Below are positions 1 to 8,674 of a DNA stretch of 64,000 nt, piece after piece. Every line of letters starts with the position of its first letter. Position 1 is the stretch's first letter. Under the pieces are notes generated by a model, which was given only the letters and a program-made list of their open reading frames with translations, did not search any database and was not told the origin of the DNA. The DNA is from Candidatus Manganitrophus morganii (lineage in GTDB: Bacteria > Nitrospirota > Nitrospiria > SBBL01 > Manganitrophaceae): NCBI GenBank assembly GCA_021651055.1, contig JAJHOH010000001.1, forward strand, positions 620,001-684,000, written 5' to 3'. The position numbers and the translations under genes are program-made.

Positions 1-565
1 AAATGACAGGGAAAATGGCCTTTTCTCCAAAGGGGAAGGGATGGGGATAGAGGTTTCCGACCGCAAACAACCCAATGCTGACGGCCATCACGACCGTGTC
101 TTGCCCTTTTTGGAGGAGATACAAAATAGGAATTGCCAGGAGGAACAGAGGGATAAATGTCGGAAGGATATGAAGCAGTTGGACTTGATTTAGAAAAAGA
201 AGTGATTTGGTCACAAACACCCAAACGGAGTCCGCCTTCGTTATCCGTGATCCAACGAGAAACGCAAGAGGAATACTGATCGTCAATACAAAGAGGTAGT
301 ACACTTTTAAAATCTCAATGACTCTTTCGATAAGCCTTCTTATGACTCCTGCTTTGTCTTGCTTAAATTGACCGAAGTAGTGCTGACCTACGGCAAAACC
401 GGCGATGAGCGTAAACCCTTCGATGGCAAAATCGGAATACCGGATGACCCTGCTCAGGTTGATGTCGGGCAGCAGATTCAAAAAGTCGCTGTAATGCACC
501 AGGATCATATCGAAGATCGAGAGGCCTCTCATAAAATCGAGCATGTCGTTCCGGCTCTTAGGCAT
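1..565 (-). CDS. Integral-membrane acyltransferase (OpgC / acyltransferase-3 type), C-terminus beyond window
   Basis: Partial gene running off the left edge; 188 codons are visible. The N-terminus reads MPKSRNDMLDFMRGLSIFD, followed by MILVHYSDF. This is the basic, RGL-then-histidine start typical of acyltransferase-3/OpgC-family membrane proteins, which move acyl or succinyl groups onto extracytoplasmic glycans. Several hydrophobic segments follow, around residues 40-60, 85-105 and 120-165. The start ATG lies inside the end of the upstream O-antigen ligase gene with an 8-base overlap (ATGCCTAA), so the two are translationally coupled. By context it decorates the exopolysaccharide made by the rest of the locus. 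The family is a moderately firm call; the substrate is unknown. Confidence 0.7.
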   Translation of the reverse strand, partial: MPKSRNDMLDFMRGLSIFDMILVHYSDFLNLLPDINLSRVIRYSDFAIEGFTLIAGFAVGQHYFGQFKQDKAGVIRRLIERVIEILKVYYLFVLTISIPLAFLVGSRITKADSVWVFVTKSLLFLNQVQLLHILPTFIPLFLLAIPILYLLQKGQDTVVMAVSIGLFAVGNLYPHPFPFGEKAIFPVI

Positions 566-1874
566 ATACCCGCTCTCTAATCGGAACCGGACTCTCCGAC
601 GGGAGAGTCCTTCGACTACTTTCATAAGCCAGATAATTCAGAATTAAAAGATCCCAGACCCAATGGTAATACACGATATTATAAAAAATACCGTTTAACA
701 GAAAAGTCACCATCGCCGCCTGCAGGGCGAGGGCAAAGTAATTGTATTTTCTGTTCCGAGAAATCAACTTTTCTTCCTTTTCATGCTGCCGATGCGGATG
801 TTTAAGAGAGCGTTGGTACACTTTCTGGATGGCGTTGTTCTTTCTCCAGAAGATGCCGATCATCATTGCGAAAGTGATGACCCCCAATGAACCCTGCTCG
901 GCAAGGATTTGAAGATAGACATTGTGGGTATCCCTTCCGTACAGATGACCGAGTTGAACACCTCTTTCTCCTGCCTCCTGATCGGTCGTCACGGTGACCA
1001 GCGCGATACCGTAATTAAAAGGACCCACCCCGACAAGGGTATTTCCAGGACTGTCAAAGAAGATTTGGAACGCTTTCTTCATTAAAAAATGCCTTCCCTC
1101 AGATGCTTCGTCCACCACGGATTCACGGACCGATGCAATCTCCTTCCAGTATTCGCCCCCTTCAAAAAAGAGACTCGTTGAGATTAGGACAAATGCAGCA
1201 AAAACGCTACCAATTCCCATCAGCAACATTTTCCTTTTCGACCGGTACCAGATGAAGAGGATCCCCGCGCAAAGACTCAAAAAAGCGCCTCTTGCATCCG
1301 AAGCGATTAATCCCAGGGTGCAGAGCAATCCGACGATAAGATAGCCGTACCTGACCTTTCCATCCTTTACCGAGAGAAGCAATCCCATCACAACGCCAAG
1401 ATCCATGAAAGGCCCGAATGCATCTTCATCACTGAGAGCAACATGGAAAGGGACCACCGCCCCGTTCCCCACCCCTTCCCTCATGTGGATGATTCCAGCA
1501 AAGAAATAAAAAACCATTGCAGCCATATAGAAATTAAAAATCCGCTCGATTTCTTCATCTTTTTTAATCAAAACGGCATTTAAAGCAAAGAAGATCAGGG
1601 TGTCCAGCATGCCGAAAAAGGCGTCACGGGCTCGGCCGGTATTCATCGCAAATACCGTTGAGACCGCAATCGACAGGAAAAAGACAAAAACCCCCGTATC
1701 AATTTTTAATTTTTGTCCACGAACAAAAATCACATAAAGGAGCAGAAGATATAAGAATAGTGTCGGCAGCCCTCTTATGACTCCGGTACCCGGCACATAA
1801 TAAGCGATGATCCATTCTGGCTTAAAAAGGCGTAGGAACCAAATAATGTATATAAGGCTAAATGCTTCTTTCAC
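558..1874 (-). CDS. O-antigen ligase / Wzy-type polymerase family membrane protein
   Basis: 438 residues, almost entirely hydrophobic, with about 10-12 membrane segments and one large periplasmic loop between about residues 230 and 320. The loop ends in HNVYLQILAEQGSLG near residue 318, the conserved histidine and E-x-G pattern of the Wzy_C (O-antigen ligase) domain. Family members join undecaprenyl-linked glycans to an acceptor or to each other in the periplasm. Its place in an exosortase A locus suggests the exosortase-associated O-glycosylation ligase subgroup, which would glycosylate sorted proteins or polymerise the EPS. I cannot separate ligase from polymerase by eye. It overlaps the next gene by 8 bases. 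Confidence 0.8.
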   Translation of the reverse strand: MKEAFSLIYIIWFLRLFKPEWIIAYYVPGTGVIRGLPTLFLYLLLLYVIFVRGQKLKIDTGVFVFFLSIAVSTVFAMNTGRARDAFFGMLDTLIFFALNAVLIKKDEEIERIFNFYMAAMVFYFFAGIIHMREGVGNGAVVPFHVALSDEDAFGPFMDLGVVMGLLLSVKDGKVRYGYLIVGLLCTLGLIASDARGAFLSLCAGILFIWYRSKRKMLLMGIGSVFAAFVLISTSLFFEGGEYWKEIASVRESVVDEASEGRHFLMKKAFQIFFDSPGNTLVGVGPFNYGIALVTVTTDQEAGERGVQLGHLYGRDTHNVYLQILAEQGSLGVITFAMMIGIFWRKNNAIQKVYQRSLKHPHRQHEKEEKLISRNRKYNYFALALQAAMVTFLLNGIFYNIVYYHWVWDLLILNYLAYESSRRTLPSESPVPIRERVYA

Positions 1875-1907
1875 AACATCTCCGAGAGGCAGACATGCAA
1901 GAGCCGC

Positions 1908-2660
1908 TTATGATTTCGGACTTTCAATTTCGCGATGAATCGTGGGCTGATCAGAAAGTTTCCCGATATCTCGTGAAACCGGTCTCGCCGGATTACCGGC
2001 ATAAATCGAGTTTTCCATTACGTCTCTTGTGATCACCGCGTGTGCCGAAATAATCGAATTATCGCCGATGGTGACCCCTTTTAAAATAATGCAATGCGCG
2101 CCGATCCAGACATTATTTCCGATCTTGACGGGACGGACTTCTTCTTTTTCAACCGGCATCCCTAAAAGCCTTTTTTGAGGATCGATGGGATGATCATCAC
2201 TGTCCATAATGATGCAACCTGGGGCAATCATACAATTGTCGCCGATGATCACTTCTTTCGCCACACTGATCGTCGTTCCATAACCCAGCGAACTATTATT
2301 TCCAATTTTCAGAACCGGCTCATCAAAAACCTTGCTCGCCCCAATAGTGGACCTGCCAATGCTGACATTATCGCCCAGGAAGATTTTTAAATGGCCTCCC
2401 ACGATGTATGGTATTCCATTCGGCAGGCGCAGGTTCCTGCCGACTTTTTCGCACCTCGCTCTAAAAAGAGGGACCGCCCAAAAAACGCTGATGAACCATC
2501 TCAATCCCTCTTTTACAAGATGGTCCAGATGATACAACGGAAGGTGTATCGGTTTAATCGATGGAACATTAAAGGAAAGAACAAACTTTCCAAGATCATA
2601 CAAGAAAGAATAAAAGGAATTTTCTTTCCGCTTAATTTTTAAGATCACTTGACTCAACAT
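1908..2660 (-). CDS. Hexapeptide-repeat O-acetyltransferase (left-handed beta helix)
   Basis: 250 residues. From about residue 90 onward the chain consists of imperfect hexapeptide repeats, for example IGNNSSLGYG, IGDNCMIAPG, IGNNVWIGAH and IGDNSIISAH. These build the trimeric left-handed beta helix of acetyl-CoA-dependent acyltransferases. MDSDDHPID, around residue 152, resembles the loop carrying the catalytic histidine in the sugar O-acetyltransferase group. It ends in the common YAGNPARPV cap. The first 90 residues are alpha/beta without a recognised domain. In an EPS locus the likely role is acetylation of a lipid-linked or nucleotide-linked sugar in the cytoplasm. The substrate cannot be read from sequence. 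Confidence 0.8.
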   Translation of the reverse strand: MLSQVILKIKRKENSFYSFLYDLGKFVLSFNVPSIKPIHLPLYHLDHLVKEGLRWFISVFWAVPLFRARCEKVGRNLRLPNGIPYIVGGHLKIFLGDNVSIGRSTIGASKVFDEPVLKIGNNSSLGYGTTISVAKEVIIGDNCMIAPGCIIMDSDDHPIDPQKRLLGMPVEKEEVRPVKIGNNVWIGAHCIILKGVTIGDNSIISAHAVITRDVMENSIYAGNPARPVSRDIGKLSDQPTIHREIESPKS

Positions 2661-2763
2661 TTCTTACATTCCTAACTTGGACGTTGTTTTTTCTCGTGTT
2701 GGATTTCGATCTTCCGATAAACGGGCAGGGCCGATAGGGAGTGCCAAAAAGATGAATCGTATT

Positions 2764-3798
2764 TCAAGACGACGATTTATCCTTCACGGCAGTCGCCAGG
2801 AGAAGCCCGCCTAATTGATTCAAGATTGGGACTTTTTCCGCAAGCCTTGAGAAAAATACCCTGCCTGGTTTAAACCGGCTGATGTAAGGGACCCAAATGA
2901 TGACTGTTTTCATCTCTATTGCTGAAAAATATTTCTCCAACTCCCGTCTCAGAGAACCCCTTGTAAATCTTTGGAAAAAGATTCCATTTTCGTATTCTTC
3001 CGCCGTGCTGACCCCTCTTAGGATTTCTCGAATGTCATGATGATGCGTGCTGACGACGTATTTTCCATTTAGTTTCAGCGCCCGGGAAACCGATTCGTTC
3101 GCTCGAGAGCGAATCTGGGCAGAAGGAAGATTGGAATAGGCCGTCGAGAAAGCCAGGTCGAAACTTTCCTCCTTTAATTTCAAGTTGCCGGCATCCGCCC
3201 GAACAAACCCCACGTTCCGGTCTTCGGGCAAAGACCTTGCATTTGCGAGCAGTGACTCTTTTGAAAAATCGACGGCCAAAAGAGAATTGCAGCGCTCGGC
3301 CAACGGTCTCGTGTATCTTCCGGTTCCGCAACCGATTTCCAGCAGAGATCTACCGTCTGTCTTTCCCAGCTGCCCCAGTGTCGTTGGAAGCTCCATCCGA
3401 TCGATTTCAGAGAGGGCCGTAATCTCATTTGATTCAACCCGTTTATGGGCTTCAACATCCCGGGTCGCCATTTCAAACTGATTGCGCTCATCCAATGGCG
3501 CAGCGTCTTCAAGCATCTCCAGAATTCCATCCTGGATTTTATAAACGACGCCGCACTTCTCACAATGGAGCTTTCCCTCGGCGATGGAATCCACCCCCTC
3601 TTCCGACCTATCCAAACGAAGACGCCCTCCGTCCTTAGTACATCGGACCGTATCGATCAATCGGACGGGAAACCCTTTGATGACCGCCGCGAAAAGAATA
3701 AAATTCCGAACGCGACGGCCGTACTCCGAATCTTTTTCCAGCATTTCGGGAAACAACAAAAACAACGGACTGAATAAAGCGACCACGAGAATCATCAT
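2764..3798 (-). CDS. Class I SAM-dependent methyltransferase with N-terminal zinc-ribbon-like segment
   Basis: 344 residues. A hydrophobic N-terminus (2-20) precedes a Trm112-like segment with C53 and the pair C79-x2-C82. The partner of C53 is missing (CTKD), so metal binding may be degenerate. The methyltransferase core has motif I LLEIGCGTG at 152-160, then the acidic motif II (AVDFS) and FVRADAGNL. A strong GGGAGG ribosome site 5 bases upstream supports the start. It lies 39 bases after the NodB-type deacetylase in the same direction. The most likely role is methylation of a sugar or lipid carrier intermediate of the EPS; this is inferred from context only. Confidence 0.75.
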   Translation of the reverse strand: MMILVVALFSPLFLLFPEMLEKDSEYGRRVRNFILFAAVIKGFPVRLIDTVRCTKDGGRLRLDRSEEGVDSIAEGKLHCEKCGVVYKIQDGILEMLEDAAPLDERNQFEMATRDVEAHKRVESNEITALSEIDRMELPTTLGQLGKTDGRSLLEIGCGTGRYTRPLAERCNSLLAVDFSKESLLANARSLPEDRNVGFVRADAGNLKLKEESFDLAFSTAYSNLPSAQIRSRANESVSRALKLNGKYVVSTHHHDIREILRGVSTAEEYENGIFFQRFTRGSLRRELEKYFSAIEMKTVIIWVPYISRFKPGRVFFSRLAEKVPILNQLGGLLLATAVKDKSSS

Positions 3799-3837
3799 GG
3801 AAACCTCCCTGCAAATGAACGGTCTTTGTATTTACCG

Positions 3838-4716
3838 CTACGGCTCCCTCGGCATCATGCCGGCCGGCACCTGCGGGAGCGCTGTCTTCGAGGTAAGGAA
3901 ATTGATTTTCATTGCACCCTTGTAGTAGGTCATGAAATTGTCGAGTTCCATGAGCATCTCCGTAATCGTCGGATACATGGAGACCCGCTCCAGATTGTAT
4001 CGATCGCTTCCGGTCGTGACCTTGCCTCCGTAGTCCGAACAACAGCAATCAAAACCGGCCGCGCGCACGATGTCCAATACGTCGTCGCGAATGGCATCGG
4101 CCCTTCCGAAGGGAAAGGCAAACGCATTAATCCTTTGGCCGATTTCCTTCTCAATTTTCTCTTTGCAGCCGACGACCTCTTCCCGGGCCGTCTCGATCGA
4201 AGCCGTCCCGAGATCGACGTGATTGACGGTGTGTCCGCCGATCTCGAACCCCATCCACGCAAGTTCTCTCACCTCATCCCAGGTCATCAGCGGGTGCTTC
4301 ACGGGGGATTCTTCATCCCAGGGAAAAACGCGCTCCGTATCAATGTATCCGCTGGTGACAAAGAAGGTGGCGGGAAGAGCATACTTCTTGAGGATCGGCG
4401 CCGCGTTGAGAAAATTATCTTTGTATCCATCGTCGAAGGTGATCGCAACGGTGTTCGGCTCAAACGGTTCCCCCTTTTTCACTCTCTCGATGAGGGTCTG
4501 CAATGAAATCGGATTGTATTCCCGCCGGACAATCTGCATCAATCGGTCGAACACGTCCACCCGGACCGTGAGTGGATCCGGATGCGGCTCATTGTTATTC
4601 ACACGGTGGAAGCAGAGGATATTCGCGTAATTGAGCGCCTGGTTTCTGAGGCGCAAGAATCCGACCGTTTTTGCCAATCGATAGCCGCCGAAGAGAACCT
4701 GTCTTTTGATGTTCAT
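3838..4716 (-). CDS. Polysaccharide deacetylase, NodB homology domain (carbohydrate esterase 4)
   Basis: 292 residues. The NodB signature TFDDGY lies at 93-98, with D95 the expected catalytic base and D96 a metal ligand. GGHTVNH supplies the two metal histidines H162 and H166. FAFPFGR near 200 is the next conserved block. The family removes N- or O-acetyl groups from polysaccharides, usually with Zn or Co. No clear signal peptide is visible, so it may act on cytoplasmic or membrane-associated intermediates. It starts 3 bases after the first SGNH-like gene ends. It is distinct from the XrtA-type deacetylase at 17287-18204, so the locus carries two deacetylases. Confidence 0.85.
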   Translation of the reverse strand: MNIKRQVLFGGYRLAKTVGFLRLRNQALNYANILCFHRVNNNEPHPDPLTVRVDVFDRLMQIVRREYNPISLQTLIERVKKGEPFEPNTVAITFDDGYKDNFLNAAPILKKYALPATFFVTSGYIDTERVFPWDEESPVKHPLMTWDEVRELAWMGFEIGGHTVNHVDLGTASIETAREEVVGCKEKIEKEIGQRINAFAFPFGRADAIRDDVLDIVRAAGFDCCCSDYGGKVTTGSDRYNLERVSMYPTITEMLMELDNFMTYYKGAMKINFLTSKTALPQVPAGMMPREP

Positions 4717-4719
4717 GGT

Positions 4720-5358
4720 TTATTTGGCTCCCGACAATACCGGCACCACGATCGGGTCCAGCAAAGCATACGCTTTCGGGTTTAAATGAAGACCGTCTCC
4801 GTTGGTCAAATCGGCCCGTAACCTCCGGTCCGAATCACTTCTCCTCAAAGCCGCTTCCAAATCGAGAAGAGAAAGGCCTTTCTCCTTCGAATATTTTTTA
4901 ATCCAGTCATTGTATTCGACAATAAAGCGGAGCCGTTTTTCGAGATCGACTTTGCCCAACGGAAGCACCTTTTTCAAAACATCCTTGAAATAAGGGACGC
5001 TCAAAAAATCGGGGGAGGTCACCGGCACCACCGTCGTCGGGATGGGGACGATGTTATTCTTTGACAACTCCTCGATCCACCCCTGCATCAGCCGCTTCTG
5101 TTTTTCGAAATCACCCGGGAAATAGGCGGCGCACTCTTTCAGGAATACCGCGAACGGTTTATCCGAGGTTCTTTTCACGATCTGACCGACCGCTTCGCTT
5201 TTGTCGAACTCGTATTCACCGATGAACTCGAACGTGTAGCCGGTGACGCCGATCCGCTTCGGCAGCTCCGCGATATTCCAGGCGTGCCCCACCGAAGCCC
5301 CGACAAGAATGACATGTTTCGCCTCAGAGCCTATCGCATAGTTCAGGTCTATTCCCAT
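4720..5358 (-). CDS. SGNH/GDSL-like hydrolase, short paralog without signal peptide
   Basis: 212 residues from the ATG at 5358, which has a good ribosome site (GGGGAG, 8 bases upstream). The open frame continues to 5484, but the extra 42 residues show no homology to the paralog. Block I reads HVILVGASVGHAW, with serine in a GAS rather than GDS setting. Near the C-terminus NGDGLHLN provides the D-x-x-H pair of SGNH esterases. It matches the neighbour at 5526-6242 along its whole length (for example YTFEFIGEYEFDKS against YTFEFVGEYVFDKS), so the two arose by tandem duplication. This copy lacks a secretion signal. The esterase or acyltransferase role in EPS modification is inferred. Confidence 0.7.
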   Translation of the reverse strand: MGIDLNYAIGSEAKHVILVGASVGHAWNIAELPKRIGVTGYTFEFIGEYEFDKSEAVGQIVKRTSDKPFAVFLKECAAYFPGDFEKQKRLMQGWIEELSKNNIVPIPTTVVPVTSPDFLSVPYFKDVLKKVLPLGKVDLEKRLRFIVEYNDWIKKYSKEKGLSLLDLEAALRRSDSDRRLRADLTNGDGLHLNPKAYALLDPIVVPVLSGAK

Positions 5359-5403
5359 CCTCAATACTCCCCAAAACGGATGATTATTTTCCTTAATTGA
5401 AGC

Positions 5404-5425
5404 TCCCCGCCGCAAGCAGCGGGGA
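5404..5425. repeat. REP-like palindrome 1 between the SGNH paralogs
   Basis: TCCCCGC at 5404-5410 pairs perfectly with GCGGGGA at 5419-5425 around an 8-base loop, followed by AAT. It sits in the 167-base gap between the two SGNH-like genes. It has no T-tract, so it is not a standard terminator. The GCGGGGAAT end resembles that of palindrome 2. Confidence 0.45.
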
Positions 5426-5472
5426 ATCTTCGACCCGAAAGGAGAAAAATCTATTTGTATTCGCGCGTCTAA

Positions 5473-5496
5473 CCCTCGCCCCAAGGGGGCGGGGAA
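5473..5496. repeat. REP-like palindrome 2 between the SGNH paralogs
   Basis: The CTCGCCCC arm and the GGGGGCGGGG arm pair around a two-base AA loop, with one bulged G at 5489. It is followed by AAT, as in palindrome 1 about 70 bases away. The shared GGGGAAT end suggests a small repeat family rather than chance. Confidence 0.4.
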
Positions 5497-5525
5497 TGCG
5501 ACGCGCGTGCGTGTTCAACCGGTAA

Positions 5526-6242
5526 TTACTGTAAGGCGATTTTTGTTTGATCTTGATGCATCGCCGCGCTTTTTACCACCGTGGGGACCACGATCTTATC
5601 CAACAGCGAATAGGCGTCCTGATTTAAATGCATCCCGTCGCCGCTGGTCAGCTCGGGTTTTAATCTGCGATCGGCATCGCTCCTCCGCAGAGTCCCTTCC
5701 AAATCGAGAACGGCGAGACCTTTCTCATCGGCATATTTTCTGACCCAGTCGTTAAACTCCGCGACATAACTTTGTCTCCTTTCGATCGGAATCTTTCCGA
5801 TCGGAAGATACTTTATCAAATTCTTGACGTACTGCAGGGTGAAGAACCGAGGAGAGGTGACCGGAACGACCGTCGCCAGAATAGGGATAATTCCATTTTT
5901 TTGAAGCGCCTCCGTCCACGTCTGCATCAGCTCCTTCTGTTCCTCAAACTTGCCGGGAAAATAGGTGGAGCATTCCTTTAAAATAACGGCATACGGCTTG
6001 GGATTCCTCGTCAGGATTTCGTTCAACGCCTTGCTTTTGTCGAAGACATACTCGCCGACGAACTCGAAGGTGTATCCCTTCGCGTCGATCCGATTCGGCA
6101 ACGCCCCGAAGTCCCATGCGTACCCGATCGAAGCGCCGACAAGAACGATATGTTTTGTTTCCGGCGTTTCCGCCCGGCCGACCGCACCCTCCCCTATAAA
6201 CAGAAAAGACAAAACGGCAAAGGCACAGATGAATATTTTCAT
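5526..6242 (-). CDS. Secreted SGNH/GDSL-like hydrolase
   Basis: 238 residues from the ATG at 6242. This start overlaps the stop of the upstream glycosyltransferase by 4 bases (ATGA) and follows a GGGGG ribosome site; longer in-frame starts are unlikely. A signal peptide covers about residues 1-24 (basic MK, hydrophobic core, then GRA before ETPE). Block I is IVLVGASIG with S38 the candidate nucleophile. SGDGMHLN gives D202 and H205. The protein should act in the periplasm as a deacylase or acyl-transfer enzyme on the polysaccharide. It is a close paralog of the gene at 4720-5358. The function is inferred from fold motifs and location. Confidence 0.75.
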   Translation of the reverse strand: MKIFICAFAVLSFLFIGEGAVGRAETPETKHIVLVGASIGYAWDFGALPNRIDAKGYTFEFVGEYVFDKSKALNEILTRNPKPYAVILKECSTYFPGKFEEQKELMQTWTEALQKNGIIPILATVVPVTSPRFFTLQYVKNLIKYLPIGKIPIERRQSYVAEFNDWVRKYADEKGLAVLDLEGTLRRSDADRRLKPELTSGDGMHLNQDAYSLLDKIVVPTVVKSAAMHQDQTKIALQ

Positions 6243-7426
6243 TTTACCCCCATCGATGGTTTGTTGTTTCCCAGACCCTCGCGCGCGGTGGTCCAGGTGG
6301 TATAGGTGTCTCCCTTCATATATTTGATCCAGCCCGTTAAAATGGCGGCGTTCACCACCACAAAAGTATGGGCCATGGAGATCAGTCGGGAGAAATCTTT
6401 CAGCCATCCCCAATGTCCCAGAGCACTCAGACCATAAAGGGACAACTGAACAAATAAGGCGGCGATATAAAGCGTTCCCTGTCTCAGAAGGAAGAGGTTT
6501 AAAATAAACGCGCTCAACAAAAAGAAGGGAACGAGCAGCTTACAGAGTTTATGCGATGCAAGTTCGAATGCAAAGAAACCGTATTGAAATGGATTCAGCA
6601 GGTCTCTTTGATTCACCACCGCCCGAATGGTCCGGTTGGTGATTCTGACCTGGCGGTTGAATTCCCCTTTGGTCCCCTTCGCAATTTTTTCGATGCAGAA
6701 GGCGTTTTCATCCAAGATGCCTCTAAATCCTTTTCGGATGATATTCAGAGGAATCACAAAATCATTGATGTCGACACTCTGAAGCGGCTGATACAGGCTT
6801 TTTCGAATGGCGAAAATGGCGCCGTCCGCGCCGACGCAGGAGCCGGTTCGGCTCTCCAGGCGCTTGGTCGCTTTTTCGATCTTCGAGTAGATCCCGATCG
6901 AGTCGAGCATCTTCCCGCCGTCTTCCGAGATGTACTTCGTCCCCCCGGTGACAAAACCGATGTGAGAATCGGAGAAATGCGACACCAACCTTTTGATCGC
7001 CTCTCGATCGTATTTCGAATTCGCATCGGAGAAAACAATGATCTCCCCCTTTGCCAGCGGCGCCGCATTGTTTAAGCAGGCGGTCTTTCCGATCCGTCCC
7101 TCATACGACCGAAGCAGAACCCCTTGTTGGGCATATCGGGCGACGATCTCATCGGTCCGATCGGCGGAGCCGTCCGAGATCACGACCACTTCCAAGCGGT
7201 CTTTCGGATAGTCCAACGCGAGCGAGTTTAAGAGCTTCTCTTCGATGACCGCTTCTTCGTTATACACGGAGATGAAGAGCGAAACCTTCGGAGCCATATT
7301 CCCCGACTGAATCCCATGTTTAGCCGATTTCACGAGAGAAATCAACCAAAGGAAAAGGGGATACCCCGCGTACGAATAAAAAACGATGAACAGACAAAAC
7401 CAGAATAAAAATTGAATGAGTATCAT
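6239..7426 (-). CDS. Family 2 glycosyltransferase, membrane-anchored
   Basis: 395 residues. One membrane helix lies at about 5-25, then a GT-A domain with VSLFISVYNEEAVIEEKL, the nucleotide-binding VVVISDGSADRT and the DxD-like IIVFSDANSKYD. Two or three membrane segments near 290-365 close the protein. This layout is that of processive or polyprenyl-linked GT2 enzymes, which build polysaccharide at the inner membrane from nucleotide sugars. It overlaps the secreted SGNH gene by 4 bases and starts 21 bases after the aminotransferase gene. Acceptor and donor are not deducible. Confidence 0.85.
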   Translation of the reverse strand: MILIQFLFWFCLFIVFYSYAGYPLFLWLISLVKSAKHGIQSGNMAPKVSLFISVYNEEAVIEEKLLNSLALDYPKDRLEVVVISDGSADRTDEIVARYAQQGVLLRSYEGRIGKTACLNNAAPLAKGEIIVFSDANSKYDREAIKRLVSHFSDSHIGFVTGGTKYISEDGGKMLDSIGIYSKIEKATKRLESRTGSCVGADGAIFAIRKSLYQPLQSVDINDFVIPLNIIRKGFRGILDENAFCIEKIAKGTKGEFNRQVRITNRTIRAVVNQRDLLNPFQYGFFAFELASHKLCKLLVPFFLLSAFILNLFLLRQGTLYIAALFVQLSLYGLSALGHWGWLKDFSRLISMAHTFVVVNAAILTGWIKYMKGDTYTTWTTAREGLGNNKPSMGVK

Positions 7427-7447
7427 AGAACCATCAATCCAAGTGAT

Positions 7448-8674
7448 CTAACGATTTCCGATCGAACAATCCGCAGCCCATCCGAGATCTTGCGAGGGGG
7501 ACGCCTTGGCAAGAAGCGCACAAATCTCTCTCTTGTCCCGCTCCGAAAGATACGGATGGGTCGGCAATGCGAAAAGGGTCTCCGCCATCTTTTTCGCGAC
7601 GGGAAAGTCGCTCCCCTTGAAATCGTCCTTGATCTCTTCGATTTCATTGATCGGCGCCGGATACATCAGGCTGAGGCCGTAACCCTGCTTTCGCGAGAGG
7701 GCATAAAGCCGGTCGCGCTCTTCACGGCGATTCATCAGGATCGGCAAACGGAGATAGGGAATATCCTCTTTCTTCGATGTCTTCAATTGCAAATGTTCTC
7801 TGAAATAGGCCGCCGTTTCCGCTCTCTTTTGATTGGATCGTTCCAGACGCTCCCGCCAATTTCGTAGGAGGCCGGCTTTCGCCCCCGACAACCGCTTCAC
7901 CGGAAAGTCCCGGTGGAAAAAAGTCTCCCCCAGTTTAAGAAAAGGAAGCCCGGCCGGAAACCAGTAAAAGACCGGCCGAATAAAAAGGGCCATCAACATC
8001 AGCTGTAGAAGCTCGCCGAGCGTTTCACCCATCCGCGGGGCTTCAAGGCCATGATCGTGCCGGCGGATCGCCTCGGCGATTGAATCTGAATTTGTGACAA
8101 TAATCCCGCCCGAACCGCAGGTGATGTTCTTGCCGCGACCGAGACTGAAAAAGCCGACATCTCCGAGTGTGCCGAGTTTTCCCCCTTTGTAGGTCCCCCC
8201 CATCGCCTGGGCGGCATCTTCGACGACATAAACGCCCTTCTCCCTGCAAATCGCATTGACCCGGTCCATCTCCGATGGAATACCGAAAAGGTGGCTCGGA
8301 ATTACACAGAGGGTCTTTTCATTCACCGCCGCTTCCAGAAGTCTGTAATCAAAATCGAATGTCGACGCATCGAGATCACACAGCGCCACATCGAGTCCGG
8401 CTTTCACGACGGCCGAAGGAACGGAGAAACAAGTATACGCCGGAATCACCACCTCTCTCTTCGGAGAGAGCGACTTCAGCGCGAGCAAGATCAACGTCAG
8501 CGCGGCTTTTCCGGATGAAACGAGGAAGAGATGCTTCACGCCGAAATAGGCCTTCATCTCGGCTTCAACCCGCCGAGCCGAAACACGATTGGAAAACAGA
8601 CCGGTCACCCCTCGTCCAAGGTCTCGCCAATCGAGCGGGGCCGCCGCCGGAGGGATCGTCCGCTGTATCTTCAT
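7448..8674 (-). CDS. DegT/DnrJ/EryC1/StrS family PLP-dependent sugar aminotransferase
   Basis: 408 residues with the family's usual fold-type I layout. VSSGKAALTLILLAL binds the cofactor phosphate. VVEDAAQAMGG carries the aspartate that contacts the pyridine nitrogen. FSLGRGKNITCGSGG holds the lysine expected to form the Schiff base with PLP. These enzymes aminate keto-sugar nucleotides to amino sugars such as perosamine or bacillosamine. The start ATG overlaps the stop of the FemAB gene by 4 bases. With two acyltransferases upstream, it probably supplies an amino sugar that is then N-acylated. That assignment is contextual. Confidence 0.85.
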   Translation of the reverse strand: MKIQRTIPPAAAPLDWRDLGRGVTGLFSNRVSARRVEAEMKAYFGVKHLFLVSSGKAALTLILLALKSLSPKREVVIPAYTCFSVPSAVVKAGLDVALCDLDASTFDFDYRLLEAAVNEKTLCVIPSHLFGIPSEMDRVNAICREKGVYVVEDAAQAMGGTYKGGKLGTLGDVGFFSLGRGKNITCGSGGIIVTNSDSIAEAIRRHDHGLEAPRMGETLGELLQLMLMALFIRPVFYWFPAGLPFLKLGETFFHRDFPVKRLSGAKAGLLRNWRERLERSNQKRAETAAYFREHLQLKTSKKEDIPYLRLPILMNRREERDRLYALSRKQGYGLSLMYPAPINEIEEIKDDFKGSDFPVAKKMAETLFALPTHPYLSERDKREICALLAKASPSQDLGWAADCSIGNR

